Positions 56,224 through 63,424 of a stretch of 64,000 nucleotides of DNA are shown in pieces. This DNA comes from Aquificota bacterium (GTDB taxonomy: Bacteria; Aquificota; Aquificia; Aquificales; Aquificaceae): the NCBI GenBank assembly GCA_030549905.1, contig JAUQQK010000005.1, positions 43,371 to 107,370 on the forward strand, read 5' to 3'. The position numbers and the translations under genes are program-made. The notes beneath the pieces are model-generated. The model ran no database searches. It was not told the origin of the DNA and worked only from the letters and a program-made list of their open reading frames with translations. The first letter of the stretch is position 1, and each line of letters starts with the position of its first letter.

Positions 56224-56584
56224 AGTGAGATATCTATCTATGCAAAGGGATACTCTGAGCTGTGGTCGTGTATAAGTCATCTTGCGATAATATTAGAGCA
56301 TATGTATAAGTGGGATAATCTGAGGAGCTTCACCTCCGGTGGTGTAAAAAGGGGTGGAAAGGGGTGGATAAGGAGCATAAAAAGTTCAAGAAGAGAGATA
56401 GAAAAGCTCTTTGATAAAAGCCCAAGCTTGAGGAAGAGACTACCGGACTATGTTCCCATTGCCTGGAAGTGGGCAAAGAGGGCAATACATGACTGGCTTG
56501 AAGAGAGGGGTATATCTCACATAAGCCTTCCTGAGAAGTGTCCATACACATACGAAGAGGCTATGGAAAAGCATATAGGCTGAG

Positions 56585-58273
56585 CTACTCAATTGCTAAA
56601 TACCTTGCCACCTGCTGTTTGAGGGAGGGGTTTATTCCAAGCCTTTGAAGGGTGCTGTCCTCTGCCTTTAAGAACTCATATAGGTTTTCAAAGTTCCTGT
56701 ATATAAGCCTCTTTTTGACCTCGCCCACACCCTTTATGCGGTCAAGCACCTCCCTTATGCCTTCCTTTAATCTAAGCTTCCTGTTGTAGGTAAGAGCAAA
56801 GCGGTGGGCTTCGTCTCTGATAAGACCAAAGACCCTGTAGAGTATGGGGTAATCTTTGAGCGGAAAGCTTCTGCCCTCCTCTGCGTGTAGGATTTCCTCT
56901 TCCTTTGCCAGAGAAAAAACTTTAAGCGGAAGCCCGAACCGGTCTCTAACCCTTATGCCCACGCTTAGCTGTCCAAGCCCGCCGTCTATGAGCCAGAGGT
57001 CTGGCATGGGTTCTTCGCCCGCCTTTAGCCTTCTTGCCCTCCTTGTGAGCACCTCCTCCAAAGCCCTGTAGTCATCAATCCCTTCAAAGCTCTTTATCTT
57101 ATACCTTCTGTATAGCTTCTTGTTCATGGCACCTCTTTCCCAGACCACGCAGGAGCCCACCGTATGCTCTCCGTAAAAGTGAGAAATGTCAAAGCCTTCA
57201 ATCCTCTCTGGAAGCCCAAGACCCAAAACCTCTTCAAACTCCTTTGCAAGCACCTTGGGGTCCAGGTGCTGACCCACATTTTCCCTGAAGAGCTCTTCTA
57301 ACTGGGGGTCCATGTTCCTGATAAGTTCAAAGCTTCCTCTGTTGGAGAGCCACCATAGGGTCTCTTCGGACACTTCAAAATTGAGAATTAGTTTTTCTGG
57401 CAGAGGGTTTGAGTAATAAAAACCTATGAGAAGTTCCTCCAGCTCCTCTTCACTTTCTAAAGCTACCACCTGCTTATCCACCAGCTTGCCAGACCTTATG
57501 AGGAATATGCCCACCACCCTACCCAGCGAGTAAAAGGCGTCCGCATGTCTGAAGGCAAAGTTAGAAACCTTCTGTCCCCTTGAGAGGTTCTCCAAAGCCT
57601 GTATCTGGTCTCTGAGCATGGCGCAGTTTTCAAAGTTGAGGCTCTGCATCTCCTCTTCAAGCCTTCTGTATAGCTCTTCAATAATGTCAGCCACATTTCC
57701 TGAAAGAAGGCTCACAGCGGACCTCACAGAAAGTTCGTAGGTTTTCCTGCTTACGTACCCGCAGCATGGTGCGGAGCAAAGACCGAGATGGTAGTCCATA
57801 CATGGTTCCCTTCTTTGCGGCATGGGGTCGCAGGTGCGCAGCTTAAAGACCTTATGGAGAAGCCTTTTTACCCTCCTTGCCTTTGAGGTGCTAAAGAAGG
57901 GACCGAAAAGCTGACCCCCATGCTCTATTCCCCGTACTATTTTGACGGTTGGGTAGGCTTCTTCTGTGATAAGAAGCAGTGGGTAGCCTCCACCGTGTTT
58001 ATGGAGCACATTGTAGCGTGGTTTGTGTAGCTGTATTAAATCCACCTCAAGGGTAAGAGCCTCAAAGGTGTTCCTTGTGATTATCCACTCTACACCTGTG
58101 GAATTTTCTATGATAGCTTTCTCCTTTGGCTCCTTCTCTGCAAGCTTATAGTGCTGAAGGAGCCTGTCCCTTAAACTTTTAGCCTTTCCTATGTATAGGG
58201 GCTTGTTGCCCCTTTTGAAGAGATAAACACCTGGCTTTTCGGGTGCCTTCTGAAGCTCCTCAAGAGCAAGCAT
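56585..58273 (-). CDS. uvrC: UvrABC system protein C
   Basis: 562 aa from ATG 58273 (MLALEELQKAPEKPGVYLFK); an earlier ATG at 58318 would lie inside obg and is rejected. GIY-YIG domain (GVYLFKRGNKPLYIGKAKSLRDRL), UVR segment, RNase H-like C-terminal nuclease (GFDISHFYGEHTVGSCVVWE, LIDGGLGQL) and a helix-hairpin-helix tail. Makes both incisions in nucleotide excision repair. Confidence 0.96.
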   Translation of the reverse strand: MLALEELQKAPEKPGVYLFKRGNKPLYIGKAKSLRDRLLQHYKLAEKEPKEKAIIENSTGVEWIITRNTFEALTLEVDLIQLHKPRYNVLHKHGGGYPLLLITEEAYPTVKIVRGIEHGGQLFGPFFSTSKARRVKRLLHKVFKLRTCDPMPQRREPCMDYHLGLCSAPCCGYVSRKTYELSVRSAVSLLSGNVADIIEELYRRLEEEMQSLNFENCAMLRDQIQALENLSRGQKVSNFAFRHADAFYSLGRVVGIFLIRSGKLVDKQVVALESEEELEELLIGFYYSNPLPEKLILNFEVSEETLWWLSNRGSFELIRNMDPQLEELFRENVGQHLDPKVLAKEFEEVLGLGLPERIEGFDISHFYGEHTVGSCVVWERGAMNKKLYRRYKIKSFEGIDDYRALEEVLTRRARRLKAGEEPMPDLWLIDGGLGQLSVGIRVRDRFGLPLKVFSLAKEEEILHAEEGRSFPLKDYPILYRVFGLIRDEAHRFALTYNRKLRLKEGIREVLDRIKGVGEVKKRLIYRNFENLYEFLKAEDSTLQRLGINPSLKQQVARYLAIE

Positions 58274-58278
58274 AAGGA

Positions 58279-58284
58279 TAAAAT
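58279..58284 (+). promoter_or_regulatory. -10 box of obg, leaderless spacing
   Basis: TAAAAT, exactly 7 nt before the obg ATG (TTAATCT between). The uvrC start codon is 19 bp from the obg start on the other strand. Confidence 0.45.
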
Positions 58285-58291
58285 TTAATCT

Positions 58292-59335
58292 ATGTTTGTA
58301 GACAGGGTTAAAATTCATGTAAAGGCTGGTGATGGTGGTGATGGTGCGGTAGCCTTCTTGAGGGAAAAGTATAGACCCTTTGGAGGTCCGGCGGGTGGTG
58401 ATGGGGGTAAGGGTGGAGATGTGGTTTTAAAGGCTACCTCCAGAAAGCACACTCTTTATGACTTTAAGTTTCAGGCACACTTTAAGGCTAAGAGGGGAGA
58501 GCATGGAAAGGGCAAAAACCAGCATGGAAAGGATGGAGAAGACCTTGTTATTGAAGTACCTGTAGGCACGGTGGTTATAGAAGCGGACACGGGGCGGGTT
58601 CTATGCGACCTTGTGGAAGATGGTCAGACCTGTGTGGTGGCAAGGGGTGGAAAGGGAGGAAGGGGAAATGCACGTTTTGCCACTCCCACAAACCAGGCTC
58701 CAAGGTATGCGGAGAAGGGTCAGAAGGGCGAAGAAAAATGGCTCATACTTGAGCTAAAGCTGATAGCAGACGTGGGTCTTATTGGGCTTCCAAACGCAGG
58801 CAAGTCCACCCTCATATCAAGGCTTACGAAGGCAAAGCCCAAAATAGCAGACTACCCCTTTACCACCCTTTCCCCGGTGCTTGGTGTGCTGGAGGTGGAC
58901 GAAGAAACCCACTTTGTCCTTGCGGACATTCCCGGTCTTATAGAAGGAGCCAGTCAGGGAAAAGGTCTGGGGCATGAATTTTTAAGACATATTGAGAGGA
59001 CACGCCTTTTGCTACACCTTATAGATGTATCAGATTTCAGAAGCATGGAGCCTGTGCAAGCCTTTGAGGTGGTAAGCAGAGAGCTTGAAAGCTACAGCCC
59101 TGAGCTTCTGAAAAAGCCTCAGATTGTTTTAGGCACCAAGACAGATGCCCTTTCTGACAGGTCTTTTCTTGAAAAGCTTAAGGAAGAGTTTTCAAGGCTC
59201 GGTTATGAGTTTATTCCTGTATCCGCCGTGAGCGGTGAAGGGCTTGAGGAGTTAAAATATGCCATAGTAAGGAAGCTTAAGGAGCTAAAAGATGAGAAGG
59301 TTCAGCCTTTACCTGAGCCCACAGCAACCTCCTGA
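58292..59335 (+). CDS. obg: GTPase Obg/CgtA
   Basis: 347 aa. Gly-rich Obg fold (KAGDGGDGAVAFLREKY, GGPAGGDGGKGGDV), then G1 GLPNAGKST, G3 DIPGLIEG and G4 TKTD. Acts in 50S assembly and stress control. The next gene starts 44 bp inside its 3' end. Confidence 0.97.
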   Translation: MFVDRVKIHVKAGDGGDGAVAFLREKYRPFGGPAGGDGGKGGDVVLKATSRKHTLYDFKFQAHFKAKRGEHGKGKNQHGKDGEDLVIEVPVGTVVIEADTGRVLCDLVEDGQTCVVARGGKGGRGNARFATPTNQAPRYAEKGQKGEEKWLILELKLIADVGLIGLPNAGKSTLISRLTKAKPKIADYPFTTLSPVLGVLEVDEETHFVLADIPGLIEGASQGKGLGHEFLRHIERTRLLLHLIDVSDFRSMEPVQAFEVVSRELESYSPELLKKPQIVLGTKTDALSDRSFLEKLKEEFSRLGYEFIPVSAVSGEGLEELKYAIVRKLKELKDEKVQPLPEPTATS

Positions 59336-60230
59336 GGTGGAGCCCCTTGAGGAGCTTGAAGAGTCAGAGCAGTTTGTAGATTTTGCAGAAGAGCCAAAAG
59401 TTTATGAAGGCTCAAAGCCCTCAGAGAGCTTCAGCATTACCTTTGTGGACGGCGTTAGACGCACCGAGTGCCTTGTTTATATAAAGGACGAGGAAACGGG
59501 AGACAGCTTTGAGGGCGCCTTTCTTTCTCTTGGTGCTGGTGCCCTTAGGGTTGAGTATGGAAGGTTAAACATGCTTACAGAGAGCCTTGTGGAAAAAAGA
59601 GTTTCAAGAATTCTTGCCATTAAAGGCTATGCGCCCATAGATGAGCTTCTTGGCTTTAAGCCTTTAAGTGTTGAAGGAGAGCTTTCCGTGAGTGTAAACA
59701 GGTATATGAAGGAGGAGTTAGAGGCTCCCGTGGCTCTGAAGGTGCTTAAAACATACCCTACGGACCTGCTTGTATGCGACGGTACCCTTAGCCACAGGCT
59801 TAGAAATACCCCCTGCCTCGGGCTGATAAAAAGTATGAAGAGTCTATACATGGACAGGGCGCACCTGAGCCTTTTATACGAGCTAAAGGTGGGACAGAGA
59901 AGCCCCATCATAAAGCTACACTATCAGAAAAGGCAGGAGGAAAAGGAAAAGGTGGATAAATACACATGGTATATAAGGCTTTCACCGCACGGCGGACTTG
60001 CAGGTCTTGCAAGGGCGGAGCTTTTCCCTCAAAAGGACTTTGAAGAGGTCATAAGGCTTGCCAATCTTAGCGCCAGCCTTCTTCCCCTCTTTGCCAGCAG
60101 TAGCTTTCAGGACAGGAGGGCTCCCCAGAACCTTCTGCCCGTGGGAAGGCTAGAAAAGTTCTTAAGGCTTCACTTAGGACATTACAGGATTATAAGAAGG
60201 CGTATAGAGAGTTTTCTTCTTCATGCTTGA
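59292..60230 (+). CDS. Putative NurA-like nuclease domain protein
   Basis: 312 aa, soluble. ATG 59292 has AAGGAG 7 nt upstream. Residues 1-50 are acidic and low-complexity (EELEESEQFVDFAEEP). A FVDGVRR block (about 52) and a VCDGTLSHRL block (about 161) followed by GLIKSMKSLYM resemble the two Asp-containing motifs of NurA nucleases (DGS and DG.L). The C-terminal half has GLARAELFP and a helical tail. If correct it would act on double-strand-break ends with a HerA ATPase, which is not in the window. The assignment is by motif only. Confidence 0.5.
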   Translation: MRRFSLYLSPQQPPEVEPLEELEESEQFVDFAEEPKVYEGSKPSESFSITFVDGVRRTECLVYIKDEETGDSFEGAFLSLGAGALRVEYGRLNMLTESLVEKRVSRILAIKGYAPIDELLGFKPLSVEGELSVSVNRYMKEELEAPVALKVLKTYPTDLLVCDGTLSHRLRNTPCLGLIKSMKSLYMDRAHLSLLYELKVGQRSPIIKLHYQKRQEEKEKVDKYTWYIRLSPHGGLAGLARAELFPQKDFEEVIRLANLSASLLPLFASSSFQDRRAPQNLLPVGRLEKFLRLHLGHYRIIRRRIESFLLHA

Positions 60231-61122
60231 AGTTTTTCTTACCGTAGCCACAGCCTACCTTCTTAAGAGCCTTAAAGTTTTTTCTGAAGAGCATGCAAGG
60301 GTGCTTATAAACTACGTGCTTTACTTTTCGCTGCCAACCCTTGCCTTTAAGGTAGCTTACAACCTTGGCTTTTCAAAGGAGGTGTTACTTGTTGGTTTTT
60401 CCGCATGGCTTGTGATAACATTTACGCTCTGCGTGTCCTTTGTAGTGGGTAAGGCTTTAAGGCTTTCCTCCTCGGACCTAAGGAGCTTTATAGTCTCTTC
60501 TGCCTTTGGTAATACAGCCTTTCTGGGCTATCCTTACAGTTTTTCCTTCTACGGTGAAGGAGGGCTTCATTATGCGGTCATATACGATAGCGTGGGTTCC
60601 TTTCTTGCAGTCTCTTCCATAGGCTTTTTTGTGCTAAGCGGAAGGCTAAACCTCAAACAGGTGCTTACCTTTCCTCCCTTTTTAGGGCTTCTTTCTGGCT
60701 TTCTGCTAAGACCCCTTCAGCTACCCGCAGAGTTTTTGAAGTTTGTTGAATTTGTATCCGCAAGCCTCCTTCCTGTGGTTCTCTTTTCCCTTGGTCTTAG
60801 CTTTAACCTGTCAGTAGTTGGCAGAAGTGTAAGGTTTATAGCCCTTGTCCTTTTTATAAAGATGCTCCTTTCACCCTTTGTAGCTCTTATGCTTTTGAAG
60901 GCTTTACCCCTTGAGCCTTTAGCTTATAAGGTGGCAGTCCTTGAATCCGCCATGCCCACCATGATAACCGCCTCTCTGCTGGTGGCAAAGTTTGGGCTTA
61001 ATGTCAGCTTGGCTATTGCAAGTGCAAGCCTTGGTATTCTAAGTAGCTTTCTAATACTTCCCCTATGGGTTTTTGTAATTTTGCAGAAATTCTGCAACAA
61101 CCCTCTTGTTTGCGGGACATAG
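60223..61122 (+). CDS. AEC (auxin efflux carrier) family transporter
   Basis: 299 aa with about ten hydrophobic segments; starts MLEVFLTVATAYLLKSLKVF and has the family block YVLYFSLPTLAFKVAY (L-P-x-L-xF) and SAFGNTAFLGYPYSF. Bacterial members move organic acids such as malate. It overlaps the NurA-like gene by 8 bp. Its last codons contain a perfect palindrome (TTGCAGAA-A-TTCTGCAA, 61081-61097), which is the first of the repeats near the prophage. Confidence 0.85.
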   Translation: MLEVFLTVATAYLLKSLKVFSEEHARVLINYVLYFSLPTLAFKVAYNLGFSKEVLLVGFSAWLVITFTLCVSFVVGKALRLSSSDLRSFIVSSAFGNTAFLGYPYSFSFYGEGGLHYAVIYDSVGSFLAVSSIGFFVLSGRLNLKQVLTFPPFLGLLSGFLLRPLQLPAEFLKFVEFVSASLLPVVLFSLGLSFNLSVVGRSVRFIALVLFIKMLLSPFVALMLLKALPLEPLAYKVAVLESAMPTMITASLLVAKFGLNVSLAIASASLGILSSFLILPLWVFVILQKFCNNPLVCGT

Positions 61123-61313
61123 CTGGGCATAATTGGGCATAGCGGGAAAGCCTTAATTATCAAGCACTTGAAAGCAATGTTAATATAATCTGCTGAGGCT
61201 GTTGCAGAATTTTTGAAAAATTTTGAGAGTGTGTGGGGGTGTTGCAAGTATATTTCTAAGTATAGGTTTTTCCGTTGTTTTTAGAAGTGGAGTTTTTCAG
61301 AAATTCTGCAACA
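61081..61313. repeat. Repeat A: CAGAAATTCTGCAACA family, three copies
   Basis: CAGAAATTCTGCAACA occurs at 61084-61099 (inside the AEC gene end) and again at 61298-61313 in the same direction. A shorter inverted copy TGTTGCAGAATT lies at 61200-61211. The first copy is part of a 17-bp palindrome. Position at a gene 3' end next to phage genes fits an attachment site or binding sites for a phage protein. Confidence 0.65.
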
Positions 61314-61463
61314 CTCCCGCATTTTCTGAAAGCCTTGCTATTCCTTACTTTTCTGCTTTCTATGACTTTTTTAGGTCTGGCAGATTATATTAACAATTTC
61401 ACAAAAGCTTTGTCTCTCAAGGATTTTAGAAAGTGAGGCTGTCTCTGGCAGATTATATTAACA
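61178..61463. repeat. Repeat B: TCTGGCAGATTATATTAACA family, three copies
   Basis: A 20-bp direct repeat at 61376-61395 and 61444-61463 (68 bp apart). An inverted copy of 16 bp (TGTTAATATAATCTGC) lies at 61178-61193. The flank GAGGCTGT also recurs at 61195 and 61435. Spacing and inversion look like operator or iteron sites. The whole stretch 61123-61589 holds no other gene that I can support. Confidence 0.7.
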
Positions 61464-61589
61464 TTCTCAAAGATTATTTCTCAAAGATTATGCAAAAGCC
61501 CAATATTACAAAAATGCATATTCTCCCTCCCCCCACCCCGTGAAGCCCTCATAGGACATCTTAAAAATTACGAAAAACCCATAACTTAC

Positions 61590-61724
61590 ATGCGGACTGC
61601 AGAGGTGAAGGTGCGTTTAACAGAGAGGGAGATGGAAAAGCTAAAAGAGCTTGCAAAAGAAAGAGATATAGCCCCCTCCGTATTTGCCTATTACTTAATT
61701 CTTAAAGGCCTCGAGGAGGAGTAA
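61590..61724 (+). CDS. Small ribbon-helix-helix-like protein (44 aa)
   Basis: MRTAEVKVRLTEREMEKLKE then ELAKERDIAPSVFAYYLI; a basic beta strand followed by two helices, the CopG/Arc layout. Such proteins bind DNA as dimers through the beta ribbon. It lies directly after the repeat arrays and is convergent with the phage lysis genes, so it may bind repeats A or B. No good ribosome-binding site is seen before ATG 61590. Confidence 0.6.
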   Translation: MRTAEVKVRLTEREMEKLKELAKERDIAPSVFAYYLILKGLEEE

Positions 61725-61752
61725 AGTCCTGGGGGCATCCCCGCCCCCGCAT

Positions 61753-62343
61753 TTACCAAAACTTGATTTTCTCCTCCCCTTCCTTATAATAGCTCTGTCC
61801 ATATATGTAAACTTTCTTACTGTAGCTATAGTTTATCTCACACGCATTCCTGTATTGCTTGCATCCCTGAGGGGTCATCCACACGCATACATCTTTACGC
61901 CTGCATTCTCGCCTGCAGTCCTCGTGTTTGCAAGAGTTTGCCCTCCGACACTCTCTGTATACAAGCCCTCCACCGTTATATGCTTGATAGACTTGCCATA
62001 GCCGGCATGCTTTTGTAAGTTCCATCTTGGTGAGATAGGCTAAGGCGTAAAAATGGTCTGAAGAAAATGGTTTGTCATAGTCCGGGAAAAGCGGTCTGAG
62101 TATGTGGTCCAGGAATTTTGGCGTTATCTGTGCGTATCCAATGGAGCCGTGTCCGTCCAAAGATGTTAGCCAGCGGCAGTTAGTTTCTGCTCTCATCAGC
62201 CCAAGCCCATACCACCATGGATATTCATGTGCTATCACTTCTTGATGTGCTTTCTTAGTTATGTCTTTAAGCCTACCGCATCTGTCCTGTGCCTTAGCCG
62301 AGACTAAAGACAACAGCAGTATAGATAAGCAAAGCAATAGCAT
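61753..62343 (-). CDS. Phage endolysin-like lytic transglycosylase, secreted
   Basis: 196 aa with a signal peptide (LLLCLSILLLSLVSAKA). SLT-type core: GLMRAETNCRW with the catalytic Glu, GSIGYAQITPKFL and VYQAYNGGG. The C-terminal third is Cys-rich (CRRANSCKHEDCRRECRRKDVC), which suggests disulfides outside the cytoplasm. GGAGG lies 7 nt before ATG 62343. It overlaps the holin-like gene by 50 bp. Last gene of the lysis cassette. Confidence 0.8.
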   Translation of the reverse strand: MLLLCLSILLLSLVSAKAQDRCGRLKDITKKAHQEVIAHEYPWWYGLGLMRAETNCRWLTSLDGHGSIGYAQITPKFLDHILRPLFPDYDKPFSSDHFYALAYLTKMELTKACRLWQVYQAYNGGGLVYRECRRANSCKHEDCRRECRRKDVCVWMTPQGCKQYRNACEINYSYSKKVYIYGQSYYKEGEEKIKFW

Positions 62344-62566
62344 ACCTTTGCCTCCACTCTCTATCCCAGTCTACTACACCTATTTTGAGGTAGCGTGAGA
62401 TGTAGTAGAAGATTAGCCCTGCAGAAGCCAAAGCAGTCTTCCTTGCTATTGCAGAGACAAGCTGTGAGGGTTCAAAGGTGTATAGCAATGCGACATAGAG
62501 CATAACAACGGATAGCAGTATTTCAGCAGGATAGTATCTTGCAAGCCTTTTGAGTAATTCCATCAT
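62294..62566 (-). CDS. Holin-like phage membrane protein
   Basis: 90 aa with three hydrophobic segments (about 14-30, 42-58, 75-89) and charged ends. Size, topology and place between a spanin-like pair and a muralytic enzyme fit a class I holin, but holins share no sequence motif. 4-bp overlap with the upstream gene. Confidence 0.6.
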   Translation of the reverse strand: MMELLKRLARYYPAEILLSVVMLYVALLYTFEPSQLVSAIARKTALASAGLIFYYISRYLKIGVVDWDREWRQRYAIALLIYTAVVFSLG

Positions 62567-62835
62567 CTACACACCTCCGTAGCTTTCCTTAGTAGGTAGT
62601 TTTCCTCCTTAAGCAAGCCGTAATTCTTTATCAATTTTCGTAGCCTTTCATCATACGGGTCTTGCTCTGTTATCTTTTCCAGGTTAGCAGGTGGCACTTC
62701 TGGTATCTCACATCTGACTATTACAGGCTTTTCTACTATCTTGGGTTGACACACAGGGCACTCTTGCTTTACTGCGGTCGCACAGGAAAAAAGAAAAGGA
62801 AAAGCAAGGAGGAGAACCATGAGGGTTTTTCTCAT
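62563..62835 (-). CDS. Phage lipoprotein, o-spanin-like
   Basis: 90 aa. Signal and lipobox FLFSC (Cys18). CPVC and a Pro/Val-rich linker follow (KIVEKPVIVRCEIPEVPPAN), then a helical C-terminus (LRKLIKNYGLLKEENYLLRK). A small lipoprotein beside an anchored coiled-coil protein matches the two-component spanin arrangement of Gram-negative phages. 4-bp overlaps on both sides. Confidence 0.6.
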   Translation of the reverse strand: MRKTLMVLLLAFPFLFSCATAVKQECPVCQPKIVEKPVIVRCEIPEVPPANLEKITEQDPYDERLRKLIKNYGLLKEENYLLRKATEVCR

Positions 62836-63206
62836 TTCTCCACCTCCACAAGCTTGTCAAGTAAGTTTTTCATTTTCCCACATGTTTCTTCTCCTTCTGC
62901 CCGCAAATCGTATCGCTGTGCTATGTTTATTTTTCTTGCTTGCTCTGCATATTCTTTAAGTCGTTTGCTATACGTAATTTCTTGCTGTTTCAACTCTCTT
63001 GTAAGACTTGTATAAGCACTATGCACAGAGGACAAATCTGTCTCACATTGCTTTAAAAGTGCCTGCAGTCTTTCTTTTTCTTGTTTTTCAAGCCTTAACT
63101 CTTTTCTGATGTTTTCTATCTGTTTGACACGGATAGAGTTGGTTATAGTAAAGCTCAAAACCGCCCCAGCAAAAAAAGCACCAATCCCGCCCACAAGCCA
63201 GAACAT
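62832..63206 (-). CDS. Phage membrane-anchored coiled-coil protein, i-spanin-like
   Basis: 124 aa from ATG 63206, which has GGAGGTGG just upstream; six further codons upstream are not needed. One N-terminal membrane helix (LVGGIGAFFAGAVLSFTI), then a long coiled coil (about 30-100) facing the periplasm. Typical of Rz-type i-spanins. Start overlaps the preceding stop (TGATG). Confidence 0.6.
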   Translation of the reverse strand: MFWLVGGIGAFFAGAVLSFTITNSIRVKQIENIRKELRLEKQEKERLQALLKQCETDLSSVHSAYTSLTRELKQQEITYSKRLKEYAEQARKINIAQRYDLRAEGEETCGKMKNLLDKLVEVEK

Positions 63207-63421
63207 CACACCACCTCCTGCCATTGCCCGTTTTCATATTTCCATGCGAGAGGCTCCTTGTCTGCACTTTCCACTTCTATAAACTCATAAGGCTTGTCCT
63301 GCCATGTAGGGTCGTCTGGAAAGTCTGTATAACCAAGTAGCATGCCCGCCTGCAAAATTACATTTGTCCCTTCGGGAGTGCTTATCTCCTTTGTCTCCCC
63401 TGTGTAGATTATTGCATACAT
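63206..63421 (-). CDS. Small phage protein, unknown
   Basis: 71 aa, beta-rich and acidic (MYAIIYTGETKEIST, then WKYENGQWQEVV at the end). Not recognised. Lies between the tail fibre gene and the lysis genes and is probably a tail-tip or fibre-assembly protein; this is inferred from position only. Confidence 0.6.
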   Translation of the reverse strand: MYAIIYTGETKEISTPEGTNVILQAGMLLGYTDFPDDPTWQDKPYEFIEVESADKEPLAWKYENGQWQEVV

Positions 63422-63424
63422 GCT

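Larger units (their letters stand above)
55902..56247 (+). mobile_element. 346-bp insertion in the DUF29 gene, flanked by GCAAAG direct repeats
   Basis: GCAAAG occurs directly before (55896-55901) and at the end (56242-56247) of the inserted segment, as a 6-bp target duplication would. The segment encodes no protein, carries a strong promoter and is packed with stem-loops. The part 56110-56175 (a stem with a G bulge enclosing GCCTTA-GGAG-TAAGGC, then AACTCC-TGTTTT-GGAGTT) resembles the right-end RNA region of IS200/IS605 TnpB elements, but no transposase is present. Possible identities: a non-autonomous element carrying an RNA, an omega-RNA remnant, or an unknown RNA element. Confidence 0.6.
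55749..56583 (+). pseudogene. DUF29-family gene interrupted by a 346-bp insertion
   Basis: 5' part 55749-55901 encodes MERLLFSESLKELYERDFYL and the DUF29 start (LLEEIENMAK). 3' part 56248-56583 encodes the rest (LAIILEHMYKW, GWIRSIKSS, CPYTYEEAM). Removing 55902-56247 joins the two in frame as one 162-residue protein, the usual DUF29 length. As it stands the 5' piece stops after one further codon. The 3' piece is open back to 56146 and could start at ATG 56215. Both halves show no other damage, so the insertion is recent or the pieces are kept. DUF29 has no known function. Confidence 0.85.

Noticed and set aside
55902..56247. Self-splicing group I or II intron in the DUF29 gene
   Set aside because: In-frame removal fits an intron, but no group I P7 partner (ACTA-type) for the ATAGTCC segment and no group II domain V were found. 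The GCAAAG direct repeat and internal promoter fit insertion better.
58274..58318. Fifteen extra N-terminal residues on UvrC
   Set aside because: They lie within obg. UvrC homologues start just before the GIY-YIG domain.
61081..61463. CRISPR array
   Set aside because: The repeats are few, irregularly spaced and partly inverted; there are no regular spacers and no cas genes.
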